Shown piece after piece: positions 1-12,600 of a stretch of DNA of 64,000 nucleotides. Position 1 is the first letter of the stretch. Every line of letters begins with the position of its first letter. Source of the DNA: Sphaerulina vaccinii (taxonomy: Eukaryota > Ascomycota > Dothideomycetes > Mycosphaerellales > Mycosphaerellaceae); the NCBI GenBank assembly GCA_022570795.1, contig JAKUDP010000001.1, forward strand, positions 3,720,001 through 3,784,000, given 5' to 3'. A program made the position numbers and the translations under genes. Below the pieces are notes generated by a model. That model made no database searches, had not been told where the DNA came from, and saw nothing but the letters and a program-made list of their open reading frames with translations.

Positions 1-1
1 A

Positions 2-1737
2 ATGGCGCGCAAACAAGCCAGAATATGTTTCCTCGAGATCAGCTGTACCGGCGGATACATGGCATCTGGGCAATGGAGGTGCGACTCAGTGCCATGATCT
101 ATCTTGTGCCCTATTGATGATTCCATATTACGGCAGACGCGAAGACGACACTTCTATGCAGAAGGACACTTTGAAGTACTACACCGACCTCGCAAAGCTG
201 GCCGAGCGCGGGAAAGTGTCGTCCATCTTCTTTGCAGATTGGTTCGTCGGGTTCGATGTCTATGGTGGCAGCCTCGATACTTGTCTTCGTGCTGGCCATC
301 AAGTTGCACACTTGGATCCCTCAACTGTCATTTCAGCCATGGCAGCAGTGACAGATAGTGTCGCCTTCGCTGTGACCAAGGTCAATCGCACCTTTTCACC
401 TTCTGTCGGCGATGTTGGAACAACGCTGACTGAAATGCAAGTCCACCACGTATGAGAATCCATATATGGTCGCAAGGCAGTTCTCGTCTCTTGACCATCT
501 TACTGGTGGCCGTTGTGCTTTCAACATCGTGACGAGCTTCACTGAGAGCAGTGCTCAAGCCATTGGCCACGAGACTATCATGCCACACGACGAACGCTAT
601 GCCAAGGCTGATGAGTTCATGGATGTGGTGTACAAGTAAGCTTCATAAGTGAAGACTCCTATGAAGAGTGCCCAGGTTGGTTGACTATTGCATAACAGGC
701 TATGGGAATCGTCCTGGGCTCCTGACTCAGTTGTCAAAGACAAGCAATCTGGCCTGGCTTATGATGCAGATAAGATCAAGAAGATCGAGCATCATGGAAA
801 GTACTTCCAAATGGCCGGGCGCAATCAGGTACATCCATCGCCACAACGGAGCCCTGTGCTCTTCCAAGCAGGAACTTCCAAGACTGGATCGGCTTTCGCT
901 AGCAAGCATGCAGAAGCAATCTTCCTAAACACCTTTAGCCCTGCGCAAGCAACGAAGGTCGTCTCAGAGATTCGATCTGCCGCTGCTGCGATAGGCCGCG
1001 ATCGGTGCAGCCTGAAATTCTTCCCGTGCATTATGCCGATCATTGGCAGGACCAGAGAGGAAGCTGAAGCCAAACATCGGAAAGCCACCGAGTACGCAGA
1101 TCCTGTAGCAGGGTTGGCTCAGTTCAGTGGCTATACGGGCATTGATCTCGCTCCCTTCCCACTTGACGAGCCAATAGATCTTAGCAAGGTGTCACAGGCG
1201 ATAGCCATTCAAGCGGTCTTCAAAGGTCTGGCAGCCAGTGAAGAAGAGCTGGATGAGCCTCGGACTCCGAGAAGACTGGGCATGCGGATGGCTCTCGGTG
1301 GCCTGCATCCGAGTCCAGTAGGAACAGCTGAGGAAGTTGCAGATGTGTTCGAGCAGTGGCTAGACGAAGCTGATGTGGATGGGTTCAACATCGGGAGCGT
1401 AAGCAATCCGGGCAGCTGGGAAGATGTGGTAGATCTACTCGTACCAGTGTTGCAGAAGCGAGGACGTTACTGGTCAGATTACGATGTTCCAGGTGGAACC
1501 TTCAGGGAGAATGTTCTTGGCCAGAAGGAGCTGAGGTCGGACCACTATGGAGCGTCTTTTAAGGTTGGCGCTGCGCAGGCAACGAGCATTGATGGCAAAG
1601 AGGTAGCAACCAGCAGTGGTGAGGAGAAGGCAGCCATGAATAGCGACAAAAAGGTCGTCTTGAATGGCGAGAAGGTGGTCACCAACGGGGCTAGTCATAA
1701 GCCTCCCCTTCGCTGGACGTCCGCTGGTTTTGTTTGA
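2..1737 (+). CDS. FMN-dependent monooxygenase, NtaA/SnaA/DszA family (luciferase-like fold)
   Basis: Four exons can be joined in frame: 2-78, 137-380, 442-635 and 699-1737, giving 517 residues. The introns have GT..AG ends (gtgcga..ggcag, gtcaat..gcaag, gtaagc..aacag). The ATG at base 2 gives an N-terminus ending MASGQWRRED, where this family has its NAFxxxxxGHxxGLWRHP segment, so the start is plausible although it sits at the window edge. Family landmarks follow in order: LAKLAERGKVSSIFFAD, ENPYMVARQFSSLDHLTGGR, NIVTS, and PSPQRSPVLFQAGTS. Members are flavin-dependent two-component monooxygenases that take FMNH2 from a separate reductase and oxidise aminopolycarboxylates, organosulfur compounds or similar substrates; the substrate here cannot be told. 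The C-terminus (about the last 70 residues) is a Lys/Ser/Asn-rich, low-complexity tail. No obvious disablement. The splice solution is inference, but every junction restores a conserved motif. Confidence 0.88.
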
Positions 1738-2544
1738 GCAGTCACGGGAGCATGATCCTTGGAGTCTGGTTCATCAGAATCGAGGGACAATATTCGTAGT
1801 CCCCAAGTGGATAGAAGGGCATCTTGTTGCCAGATTCTAGTCTGAGATCGCGAGCCCAGATAGGCCATAACGAAACCAATTATGTGCTTCAAGCTGCTTG
1901 TAAAGGTATTGTAGCTGGGCGGTTCGTGCTCCACACAAAGCTGAGATGTTGGTGTTCGGACTCCAAACAGGTCCTTCGCGAGGAATTTGCCCATTTGCTA
2001 GCATCCCACGACAATTGATGATTAGTCTCGGGCTCACATCCATCAACGATCCTTCCAGCGCCAGGCCGAATGCTCCTCTCATCACACAACATCACTCGCA
2101 TCACACCTGTGGCCCCAGGTTCTGAGACTCTTACCAATGCGATTGCCGCACTCACTTTCGGCAGAGACATGTTATGAGTGCACGGCACTCCAACAGGCCC
2201 TCGATAATGCGAGAAACACATCGGGCACTCAATCTTACCTTTTCGAGCGATCGTGAAAGAGGTCCTCCTGTCACATTTACACCGGCAGTCATATCACGCC
2301 GGTAAGTAATCCTGAGGGGTACTTCTGACCATTCCTTTCGCCGGCGTGGCTTGAAGGAATCATGGCGTGACCGGACTGCGCGTATGGTGGTGGCGCAAGC
2401 TCTTGCCATGTATATGTAAGGTACCTGAGGTCCCGAGCACGAACAGGCCTCCTGATCAGCCTATGGCGATAGCCATCAACAGATACTGTCATATACAGAC
2501 CACGTCCACGTATCTGCGACTCGGGTTTCATGTAAGCAGGCGAA
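1738..2544. other. Intergenic, no gene recognised
   Basis: About 800 bases between the monooxygenase and the HET gene. Short open frames exist on both strands, but none shows a recognisable motif or splice structure. It presumably holds the monooxygenase 3' UTR and the HET-gene promoter; no sharp promoter element stands out. Confidence 0.5.
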
Positions 2545-3270
2545 ATGTCAGCTCCAGTCAAGCATGAAGCCACAAGCGGACTTTCGAGGCGTGATGTCAG
2601 CAACTGTGTGACAACAAGCAAGAAGTACGAGTACAGACCACTGCGGTCGAGATCTCACGTACGGCTGATCGATCTGCCTCCTCGGAATCCCTCAGACAGC
2701 AGCACGTCTTTGGTCGTCGAGCTGGTCGAGTTCCCATTGGATGCAATACCTTCGTACGTGGCGGTCTCCTACACTTGGAGTGATAGTGCAGTCCCCTGCG
2801 AGATCGAAGTCAAGGACAGCGGAACATTGGTCACATCAGAGCGAGTTCACCAGATTCTACGCAGCGTACAGCACTCCACCGAAGAGTTCGGCCTGTCGCG
2901 ATGGCTATGGGTGGACCAGATCTGTATCAATCAAGAAGATGAACGAGAGAAGCTGACACAGATCCAGCGAATGCGGCACATCTACAGTAGTGCAGTCTCT
3001 GTATTCCTCATGGTGCACGACAACCCCGTGTTTGCTCTTGATTCACTTCTTTCGAGACTAGACGATCTTGACCTACCTCCGAAACTGTCTCGAACACAGA
3101 GCTGGACGACGCGTTCCGAACATATCGGTCTGGTGGATGCTTGGAAGCCTGCCGTTGTTACAACAGAAGCGATGGCATTCTTCCAGTCGACAGACTTTCG
3201 TAACACTTTCAGTCGCCTTATAACGAATCGTGTCTTCGAGAGAGTCTGGATATATCAGGAGGTCCTCTAA
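2545..3270 (+). pseudogene. HET-domain protein, cut off at the AT-rich junction
   Basis: The frame encodes 241 residues with the hallmarks of a heterokaryon-incompatibility (HET, PF06985) domain: YVAVSYTWSD near residue 70, WLWVDQICINQEDEREK near residue 125, the following QIQRMRHIYSSAVSVFLMV, and the terminal block RVFERVWIYQEVL. HET proteins mediate non-self recognition and programmed cell death after hyphal fusion. In intact members the R.W..QE(V/I) block is followed by a short conserved stretch and usually a long C-terminal region. Here the frame meets TAA immediately after QEVL, exactly where the sequence changes to RIP-type AT-rich DNA, so the gene is truncated by the rearrangement or insertion. 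It could still be expressed as a bare HET domain. The start is the first ATG of the frame and was not tested against introns. Confidence 0.82.
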
Positions 3271-4485
3271 ATTAGATAGATAGTAAAAAGTAAATATAAT
3301 CTAGAATAGAGTATCTAGAAAAAAGAGTATTAGATAGTATCTAAAAAAGCTAGATTCTAGTATCTACTTTATTATAGTATATAATCTATACTATATATTA
3401 ACTTTATAAAGAACAAGTTCTAGATACTTATATAGTCTAATATTATTATATTTCTAGTACTCTATATACTTCTATATAGAAAGCTATAATATATATATAT
3501 ATATACTAATTATTAACTATTCTACTTTTTTATTCTAGAGCTTTAATACCTACTAACTAATTTAGAATAGAATTTTTATAGAATTTTTTAACTCTACTTA
3601 CTACTAGTCTTACTATCTAAAGCTTATTAATATAATTAATTTTAACTAACTAATCTACTTTAGAGCTAACTATATATATAGAATAGTAGATATATAAGAG
3701 CTAGCTATAAAAAATTAATTTCGACTAGATTTAGTAGAAAACTTATACTAAAATTAACTTTTAGAACTAAATTTTTAGAATTAGACTCTATTTTTAGAAT
3801 CTCTAACTACTCTATACTATATTACTTAAAAGCAACTTTATTATTATATAGCTATTATATATTAGGTAGCTTATTTAGAATATCTAGAATTAGGTATTTT
3901 TCTAATTATACTTTTAATATATATTAATAGTATAGGCTAGTTTTTACTAGAAGTAGTAGAGTTGCTTCTATATCTAAGTATAATATTACCTAAATAGTAG
4001 AGTTATTTCTATATCTTAATATTAGGTTAAATATATAATTAGATTATATAATCTAAGTTATATAGTATTAAGTCTATACTACTTTATAGAACTATATAAC
4101 TAGATTATATAATTATATAGACTAAAACTACTTAGAAGCTTCTAGTATTATTTAGAATATTCTAGTAGTTAATATCTAGGCTACTAGACTTATAGCTATA
4201 AGCTTATAAGCTTACTATAGTAGTTTCTAGTATATTCTATAATTTATTCTAGAAAGCTATAGAATATCTTAGTAGAGTATCTATTTCTAATAAGCTATAT
4301 ATCTACTATTAAAATATAATTAAAATTTTAAGTAAATTCTTTTAAATTTAATTTAAAATTTAATTTCTCTAGAAGCTATAAATAAAATAAACTATATAGA
4401 CTAAGCTACTATTATAGCTAGTAGCTTATATATATAGTAGTAGTAGAGAAAAGAATAGAGAAAATAGTAATAGATAGTATAGAAA
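3271..4485. repeat. AT-rich degraded repeat DNA, mostly unassigned
   Basis: RIP-type sequence between the HET junction and the hexanucleotide microsatellite. Only one part is assignable: about 4125-4300 matches, in a mutated form, the inverted-repeat family seen at 26538-27190 (same strand orientation; words such as gcttatagctataagcttat and agtagtttctagtatattct). I see no other identifiable element. Confidence 0.6.
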
Positions 4486-4597
4486 AGTAATAGTAATAGT
4501 AATAGTAATAGTAATAGTAATAGTAATAGTAATAGTAATAGTAATAGTAATAGTAATAGTAATAGTAATAGTAATAGTAATAGTAATAGTAATAGTA
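4486..4597 (+). repeat. Hexanucleotide microsatellite (AGTAAT)n
   Basis: About 18 near-perfect copies of a 6-bp unit, agtaat, run without interruption and decay into a TAG-rich flank on the right. It lies wholly in RIP-mutated DNA. The word is what a CAGTAAC-like or TAGTAG-like sequence would become after C-to-T change, so the repeat probably expanded after or during RIP. Confidence 0.95.
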
Positions 4598-4950
4598 GAT
4601 AGAATAAATAGTAGTAGGAATTTTTAAATTAAAAGATTAATAAATAATTTACTACTATTAACTTCTATTAGTAGAATATATAGCTAGTTAACTATATAAG
4701 CAAGTTATATTACTAGTATATATAATAGATTATTTATACTCTTTAATATACTAGTTAAATTACTTTTATTTTAGCTAAGTTTTTTATATAATTATATTTA
4801 TATTATAGTAGGAGATAGAAATAAGCCTATACTATATTAGTTTATATATAAGAGGTTAGTATTAAAAAGCCTATAGTAGTAGATTTATAAATAGTAGTAT
4901 AGTTATAGATAAGGCAAAATAGATATATATAATAATTATATTAACTAGAA

Positions 4951-5545
<595 letters not shown>

Positions 5546-5559
5546 AATTAGATTAAATA

Positions 5560-5885
5560 GTTATATAGTTATATAACTAAATCTATTTAAAACTTCTAGT
5601 ATCTTATAGAATATTTTAGTAATTAATATTTAGACTACTAAGCTTATAGCTATAGGCTTATATAAGCTAATTATAGTAGTTTCTAGTATATCTTATAATT
5701 CTAGAGTTCTAGAAAGCTATAGTATACTATAGAATACCTATTAGTAAGTAGTCTATCTAAAATATTATAAATTTTTTTAATAACTTCTATTCTATTCTTA
5801 GCTAGTTCTAGTAAGTACTATATAAGCTAGTAGAGCTTAGTATATATATAATATATACTATAGAATCTTCTAGTAAAGCTATTTC
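5560..5885 (-). repeat. Inverted-repeat family copy b, partial
   Basis: It matches the first half of the 26538-27190 copy in the same orientation, which is opposite to copy a next to it. Shared words include gcttatagctataggcttat, agtagtttctagtatat and actatagaatcttctagtaa. Similarity stops near 5885, after which the sequence is unrelated to the family. Together with copy a it makes a head-to-head foldback with the TAG tract in one arm. Confidence 0.65.
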
Positions 5886-7744
5886 TCCTACTACTATTAT
5901 ACTTAGTATTATACTTATAGAGATTAGCTCTACTCTAGGCTATAGCTAATAGAATAGCTAGTATTAGCTAGTATTAGCTAAGGTTTAGCTATATTAGATA
6001 TAGTACTTATATATCTATAATAATATAAATAAATAATTTAATATTAAGCTTAATATTAGAATAATTTAGAAGCTATAAAAGCTAGAATTAAAGTTATAAG
6101 CTTCGAGAAATATTATATATAAAGAAAGAGTATTCTATATCTATTTTAAAGTATATAGCTATTCTATAGAAGTCTCTAGAGTTTATATAAACTAGTTTTT
6201 TAATATTATTATAAAAAGATAATTTAAAATACTAATCTTAAAGCTATTACTTCTCGAGTCTCTATACTATCTAATATTAGTACTATATTCCTTTAGACTT
6301 TTATAATATATATAAGGCTATATAGTATTACTATTACTATTACTATTTTACTTTAGAGACTTATTTTTTTATTTTTTTCTATATTATTTTCTATTTATAG
6401 TACTTAGTAATATTAGCTCTATTAGCTTAAACTAAAGGTCTATAGCTCGCCTAGAATTATTCTAATACTCTACTTTAAAATATAGTAGTATATTATATAT
6501 TCTATAACTTTACTACTTTTTTAGAAGCTTCTATATAGTATTAGTTAATAGAGCTAGTTTTTTAATAGACTTATAATATAAGAAGTACTAATCTATTAAG
6601 CTTTTAAAGCTTAATAGATTAGTAAGTAAAATAGTATTATAGAAGCTATCTACTATTATTTTAAATAAACTATTTATTTTATATAATATTTTATATATAT
6701 TTAAAAAGTTTTTTTTTTTTAGAACTTAGCTTTTTTTTTTTTTATAAATTTACTAGTAATTAAATAACTAGTAGCTATCTAAAAATAAATTAATTCTTAT
6801 ATAGTAAAGTTTATAATATTTTATCTAGATTAGTATATTAATATAGCTTCTATTTATTTACTATAGATATATCTAGTATTTATATCTATAGTAGTAACTA
6901 TATATAGTAATTTTTTCTATAAATAGTATATATAAGCTTTATTTAGTCTACTCTATCTATACTATTTATATATATATTATAGTTATATAAAAAGCTAGAT
7001 AGTTATAAAAAAGCTTTCTTTATAAGCTTACTATCTAGTTATCTAAAAGCTTTCTATTTTATTATAGTATTACTATATTTCTTATCTAGTAATCTTTTTA
7101 ATAATAGAATCTTTCTATAATAGTAAATAGTACTTATAAAAGCTAGAGGCTTTTAGTTTCTAGATATAATATATAATATATTATTTAGTAAAAGCTTATA
7201 TAGTTTTCTAAAATACTATATATTTTTTATTTTTTTTAATATTTACTATTAGTTATTTATTAAAGCTCTTCTAAGTTACTTATTTTATAATACTAGCTAT
7301 ACTAATTTTAAAGCTTTTTAGATATTTAAATATTTTATAAAAAAAGAAGTAGTTATCTATTTATATTATAAAATTATATAGTTATTTTAGAAATAAGTAT
7401 ATTTTTATAGTAGCTCTAGAATACTAGTATATATTACTTCGAGGTTATAGTCTACTTTCTAGTACTTAGATAGTTTATAAAGTCTAATTTTAGCTTATAT
7501 ATACTATAGCTATTATAGTAGATAGCTTTAAGATATAAAATACTATATTTTATCTCTATAGCTAGTAGCTTTACTATTAATATCTATTATATTTAGATTT
7601 TTATCTATTTTATTTTTTAAAATAATTTATCTACTAATATTTTAGAAGTAGTAATTTATAGCTTTAGAAAAATACTATTTAAGTATATATAAATAGGTTT
7701 AACTTTATTATATAGTCTTAGACTATCTAGCTCTTCTATAAATA
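5886..7744. repeat. AT-rich degraded DNA, unassigned
   Basis: RIP-mutated sequence with poly-T/poly-A runs and no transposon domain that I can read with confidence. A perfect palindrome at 6587-6623 is listed separately. It is probably the remains of one or more further elements. Confidence 0.5.
6587..6623. repeat. Perfect 17-bp-arm palindrome in AT-rich DNA
   Basis: The arm actaatctattaagctt is followed by a 3-base centre (tta) and its exact reverse complement. Exact symmetry is notable because the surrounding DNA is heavily mutated. It could be a hairpin, or the junction of two inverted fragments. Confidence 0.9.
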
Positions 7745-9327
7745 GCCTAGTCTATATATAAGTATAGAAAGAATATATATTTATATTAGAATATACTATC
7801 TATTTTATATATATTTTTTAAAATAGCTTTAAATATATAATTTAGCTTTCTTTTTTTTAGCCTAAATAATTTAAATACTATTAAGTATACTAAGTCTAGA
7901 TTAACTAATAGTATTAATAGATAAATTAAAAATAGTAAATAGAAAAACTATAAATAAAAGTAAAAATATTATTATAAGTTTTTTAAAAATAACTATTTTA
8001 GAAAATAAACTTAATTTTAAATAAAACTTTTTTATAAACTAATTTATAAACTAATTCTTTTAAAAATAAAACTAAAAAGTTTTTTAATTAAATAAAATAA
8101 ATTTTTAGAAATTTTTTAACTAAGTTCTAGGTAATATAGCTTTATAATAGCTAGTAACTATACTACTTCTATCTAGTATAAATACTATTTTTAAATAGTA
8201 GTAGATCTATAAAATCTAATATAATATTTTTTATATTTATTAATAAATAGCTATACTAGCTCTAACTATTAAACTAGCTACTTTTTAGAATAGCTTTATA
8301 AATAAAATATTTATTATTTTTTAATATTACTAAAGCTTTTAATAATATACTAAATACTTCTAAAAATAGATACTTAGTATAATAGTATAAAAGAGTTTTC
8401 TAGATTTTTAAAAGTATTACTAGTAGACTATATTAAGTATAATATAGATTTTAGTATATTATCTAATAGTAGGTATTACTTTAACTTTAAAATAAAGAGT
8501 AATAAACTATTAGTATAGAAATATAAAAACTCGAATTATAAAAATACTATATTAGATCTAAGTAAAATAACTAATTAAGTAATAGCTAACTTTATAGCTA
8601 GTAGAATTACTAAAGTTAAATCTAGTAAATAAATTATTCTACTATTTTAGAGCCTAGTTCTAAAGTATAATAGTAGATACTATATTTTTATAACTTATTC
8701 TATCTAGTAGGCTAATTAATTAATAATTAAATATTTAAAATATATATAGTTATTTTATATACTAAATAGAATAATTTTTTTTTTCTATTTCTATAAGTAG
8801 GTTCTAATATAATAATTATTAAAAAAAATATTAAAAGTATATTTAGAATAGTTCTTATAACTATATACTAGTATTAGTTATTTATATCTATATAGAATAG
8901 AGTTAAATATAAGAAAAAACTACTTTCTATTTAGTTTTAGAATAGTATTTTTTCTATTTAATCTATTTATAGAAGCTCTATATTAGATAATAGCTTTTAA
9001 GCTCTCTAAAAATATACTTATAGTCTACTATCTAGATAATTTTATTTTTATTATACTATAAATTAATAGTTATTATTAGTAAACTATAATTAACTAAATT
9101 AATAAAACTTAGAAAATAATTATTTTTAACTTTAGTATATTTTAGAATAATAATAAAAATATATAAAATAAAAAGGTTAAAGTACTAGGAACTACTATTT
9201 ATATAATTATAATATAAGTAAGTATATTTAAAAATAAAAAAGCTAGATTAATAAAAAAATTATTAAATTTTATTTTATTTTACTTTTATTAAATTTCTAG
9301 AAATTAGATAAGCTTTATATTAGGTTA
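7745..9327 (+). mobile_element. DIRS/Ngaro-like retrotransposon copy 1, left part (interrupted)
   Basis: This aligns along its length with copy 2 (17261 onward): the left terminal repeat at 7745, then the reverse-transcriptase region. Relative to copy 2 it lacks about 1 kb of internal (gag-side) sequence near 8310-8350. The RT active-site box survives as YYLDN at 9026-9040 (family YLDD, D-to-N by RIP). It ends at the cttta target duplication (9323-9327), where a Ty3/gypsy element is inserted. It resumes at 15926. DIRS-group elements encode RT, RNase H and a tyrosine recombinase and lack an integrase of the DDE type. Confidence 0.75.
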
Positions 9328-9679
9328 TAGAGGACCTAATAATTTTACTAAGTAGAGGCTAAGCTTAATCTAGTTAGAGCTTATTAATATATCTATAAAA
9401 AAGTAAGTAAAGAAAGTTTTTATATTCTAATTAGTAAAATAGAATAGTAAGTTATATATAATAACTATTTATAACTATAATATTTATTATCTATATATAT
9501 AAAAAAAAAATCTAGTTTTATTAATTATTCTAATTACTCTAACTAAGGCCTACTTAGTATAATTAGAGTACTTAGTATAATTAGTAGTAGGTATAGTCTA
9601 AGTATTACTAATTACTTCTATATATAATATATACTTAGAGAATTTATAAAAATATTTCTATAGTATACAAACTATAATA
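9328..9679 (-). repeat. Gypsy LTR, left copy (3' LTR of the minus-strand element)
   Basis: 352 bp, about the same sequence as 15566-15925. It begins tattagg and ends actataata. With CpA-to-TpA change these are the expected TGTTAGG...AACA ends of a Ty3/gypsy LTR. Confidence 0.92.
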
Positions 9680-12600
9680 CTATTTTCTATCTAGCCTAGC
9701 TTTGTTCTAAAGCTAGTTTATAGAGTTGTTATCTTCTAGAAAGTTAGCTATTATAGCTTCTTTCCTTTATAATACTTTATATAATAACTAAGTTCTTAAC
9801 CTATTATTATTATAAGCTTACTAATTTTCTAGACCTCTAGAAAGCTATTATAGTAAAGTTGTATTTATTCTATAAGAAGTATAAGTATATATATAAGATA
9901 TATATTTACTTAGAAAAATATAATAAGTATATTTATTATAGTTAGTAGTATAATATCTAGGTTATAAAGTCCAAATTCGATTATTTTTATTCTAAAAAAA
10001 AGAAGCTTTTATCTAGAATCTAAAAAATAAAATATACCTAGAAAAAGGTATAATATACTTTAGAGGCTATATACGAGGCTTCTTATACTATATATATATA
10101 TAAAATATAGTTATAGTAGTAGATAGATCTAATTAATTATTATATAGATAATATAATAGTAGTAGAGTTAGTAAATATTAAAAAGTAGAAAGTAGTAGAA
10201 TAGATAGAGAAGGAGATTATAACTTTTTCTAAACTATCTACTAGTTTAGCTTTAAATCTATTATCTAGTACTTAGAGTACTTTCGAAAGTTTACTTAATA
10301 ATTTCTAGAGTTTTCTATTTTTAGTAGATTCTAGTAGAACTATACTAGGAGCTAGTAGTAGTTTATAAAGTTAGATTTAGGTTTCTAAGTATTTTCTAAA
10401 TTATTATATTCTTTCTATTTAGTTAAGTAGTTCTAACTTTTTAATTCTAGAATCTTTTCTACTTTAAATATATATATTTTTTTAAGTTAGAAATAGAATA
10501 TTTTTTAATAAAATATTTTAATATCTATAGGTTCTAATAATAATATATAGAATACTAGGTAGATTTTTATATTTTTTAGTAACTTGAGTTAGTAGTTAAC
10601 TAGCTCTTATAGCTTATTAATTAAAAATAGTCTAACTTTAACTTAATCTAGTTTTTTTATCTTTTTTTTTATTTTAAAGTTTTTTATAAAAAGATAGACT
10701 TTATCTCTTCTTTTTAGCTAAAATACTATTTTTTATTTATTATTATATAGCCTAGCTATTATTAGTTGCAAGTCTATAATCTATTCTTCTAGTTTTTTAT
10801 AAAAGTTTTTTAGATTTTTACTTATAATTATAGTATATTCTATTTATAAATAAAATAAAAGTTTTTTAAAAAAGTTCGAATTTTACTTATAATTTAAAAA
10901 AAATAGTATAGCTTTTATTATCTCTAATTACTAATTATTTAGTATAAGCTATACTATTAGTAGTAGTACTAACTAGTTATTTTATATATAATTAATATAG
11001 TATTATAAATATTATTCTAGTATTTAGTTTATTCTTTTAGTTTACCTATCTATCTAAAAATAATATACTATTAATAGCTTATATTTAATTCTAAGTATAC
11101 TAACTAAAGTCTTCTAGTAGTTAGAGGTAAAAAGCTTGTCTCTATCTATAATAAATACTTTTAGAAATTTATAATATTTTATAAGTCTATTTATAATAAA
11201 ATATCTAAGTTACTTAGTAGTATATATCTTACTAGTAGTAATAAAGTATATATATTTAGTAAGCCTATTAACTATAACTAGTATTATATTATAGCTAATT
11301 TCTATAATCTAGTTCTATAATAAAAGTAACTTTATAATAAAGTCTATTATAACTTTATTCTATAGTTAATATAGAGAAGTATAGAATTAGATATATCTAT
11401 ATTTTATATATTAATCTACCTTATTCTATTAGTAGAGCTTATAGTATTTAATATATTATAATATATATTTATATATATATAGAAAGCTAAAGTTTTTCTA
11501 AATTAATTTTATAGTTTTTATAGTTCTAGAGTATCTATATTATAGATTATTATAGTAGTATTATATATATTTATTCTTTTAGTTTTTTAGTACCTAATAC
11601 TTTTTTTATAGTATAAAAAACTATTCTTCTATATTCTAAAAAATCTATATAATATAGTTAAACTCTATTAAGTTCGAGCTTAGGCTTCTATCTAGATTAG
11701 CTCTAAGTACTTTCTAGTATACTAGTTCTTTTCCTTCTATATAGTTACTTCGGCAGCTTAGTATATTAGCTCGACTATTATTCTTTTCTAGTATATAGTA
11801 GATTTCGAACTTATATTAACTAAGTAGTTCTAACTAGTAGGCCTATTATTATATTAGTACTTTTATTATAGTAAAGTAAGTTAGATTTTTATAATTAGAA
11901 AGAATTGTAAGCTTAGAGGCTTCTTCTATATATACTTACTAGTACTATATTATACTAATAATTATAAGTAACTTTTTATTATAAATATTATAGTTCTATT
12001 CTATAGAAGTTAATTTCCTTAAGTAGTAGAGTATTAGGTATCTTTTTCTATTATATTTTTATATAAAATATATTTCTATAGCTATATCTAATATATTAGT
12101 TTCTAGCTTAACTTTATATTTTCTATTAAATAATTATAGTACTAGTATCTAGTAGTATAATATTTTAAGTATTTTAAAAGCTTTTACTTAGTTTATATTC
12201 TAGCTCTACTTTCTATTTTTCTATATAAGCTTATTTAATAGTATAGAAAGCCTTAAGTAGTTCTTAATAAACTTCTAGTTATAATTAGCTAGTCTAAGAA
12301 ATAATTATACTTTTTTAACTATCTTAGGTACTAGCTAAGTTTATATTAACTCTATTTTTACTAGATTAATTTTAATTTTTTAAAAGCTTAGAATAAATTC
12401 TAGAAACTTAACTTTTTTTTTATAGAACTTATACTTTTCTAAAATAGTATAGAATTCTATATTTATAAGTTATTAGAAAATATTCTAGACTTATTTAATA
12501 TATTTCTATAGAGGCCTCTTAGTATAGATAAAAATATTATTTACTATCTTCTAGTAGAAGGCTAGTATATTAGTTAGTTCTATAGATATAACTCTAAATT

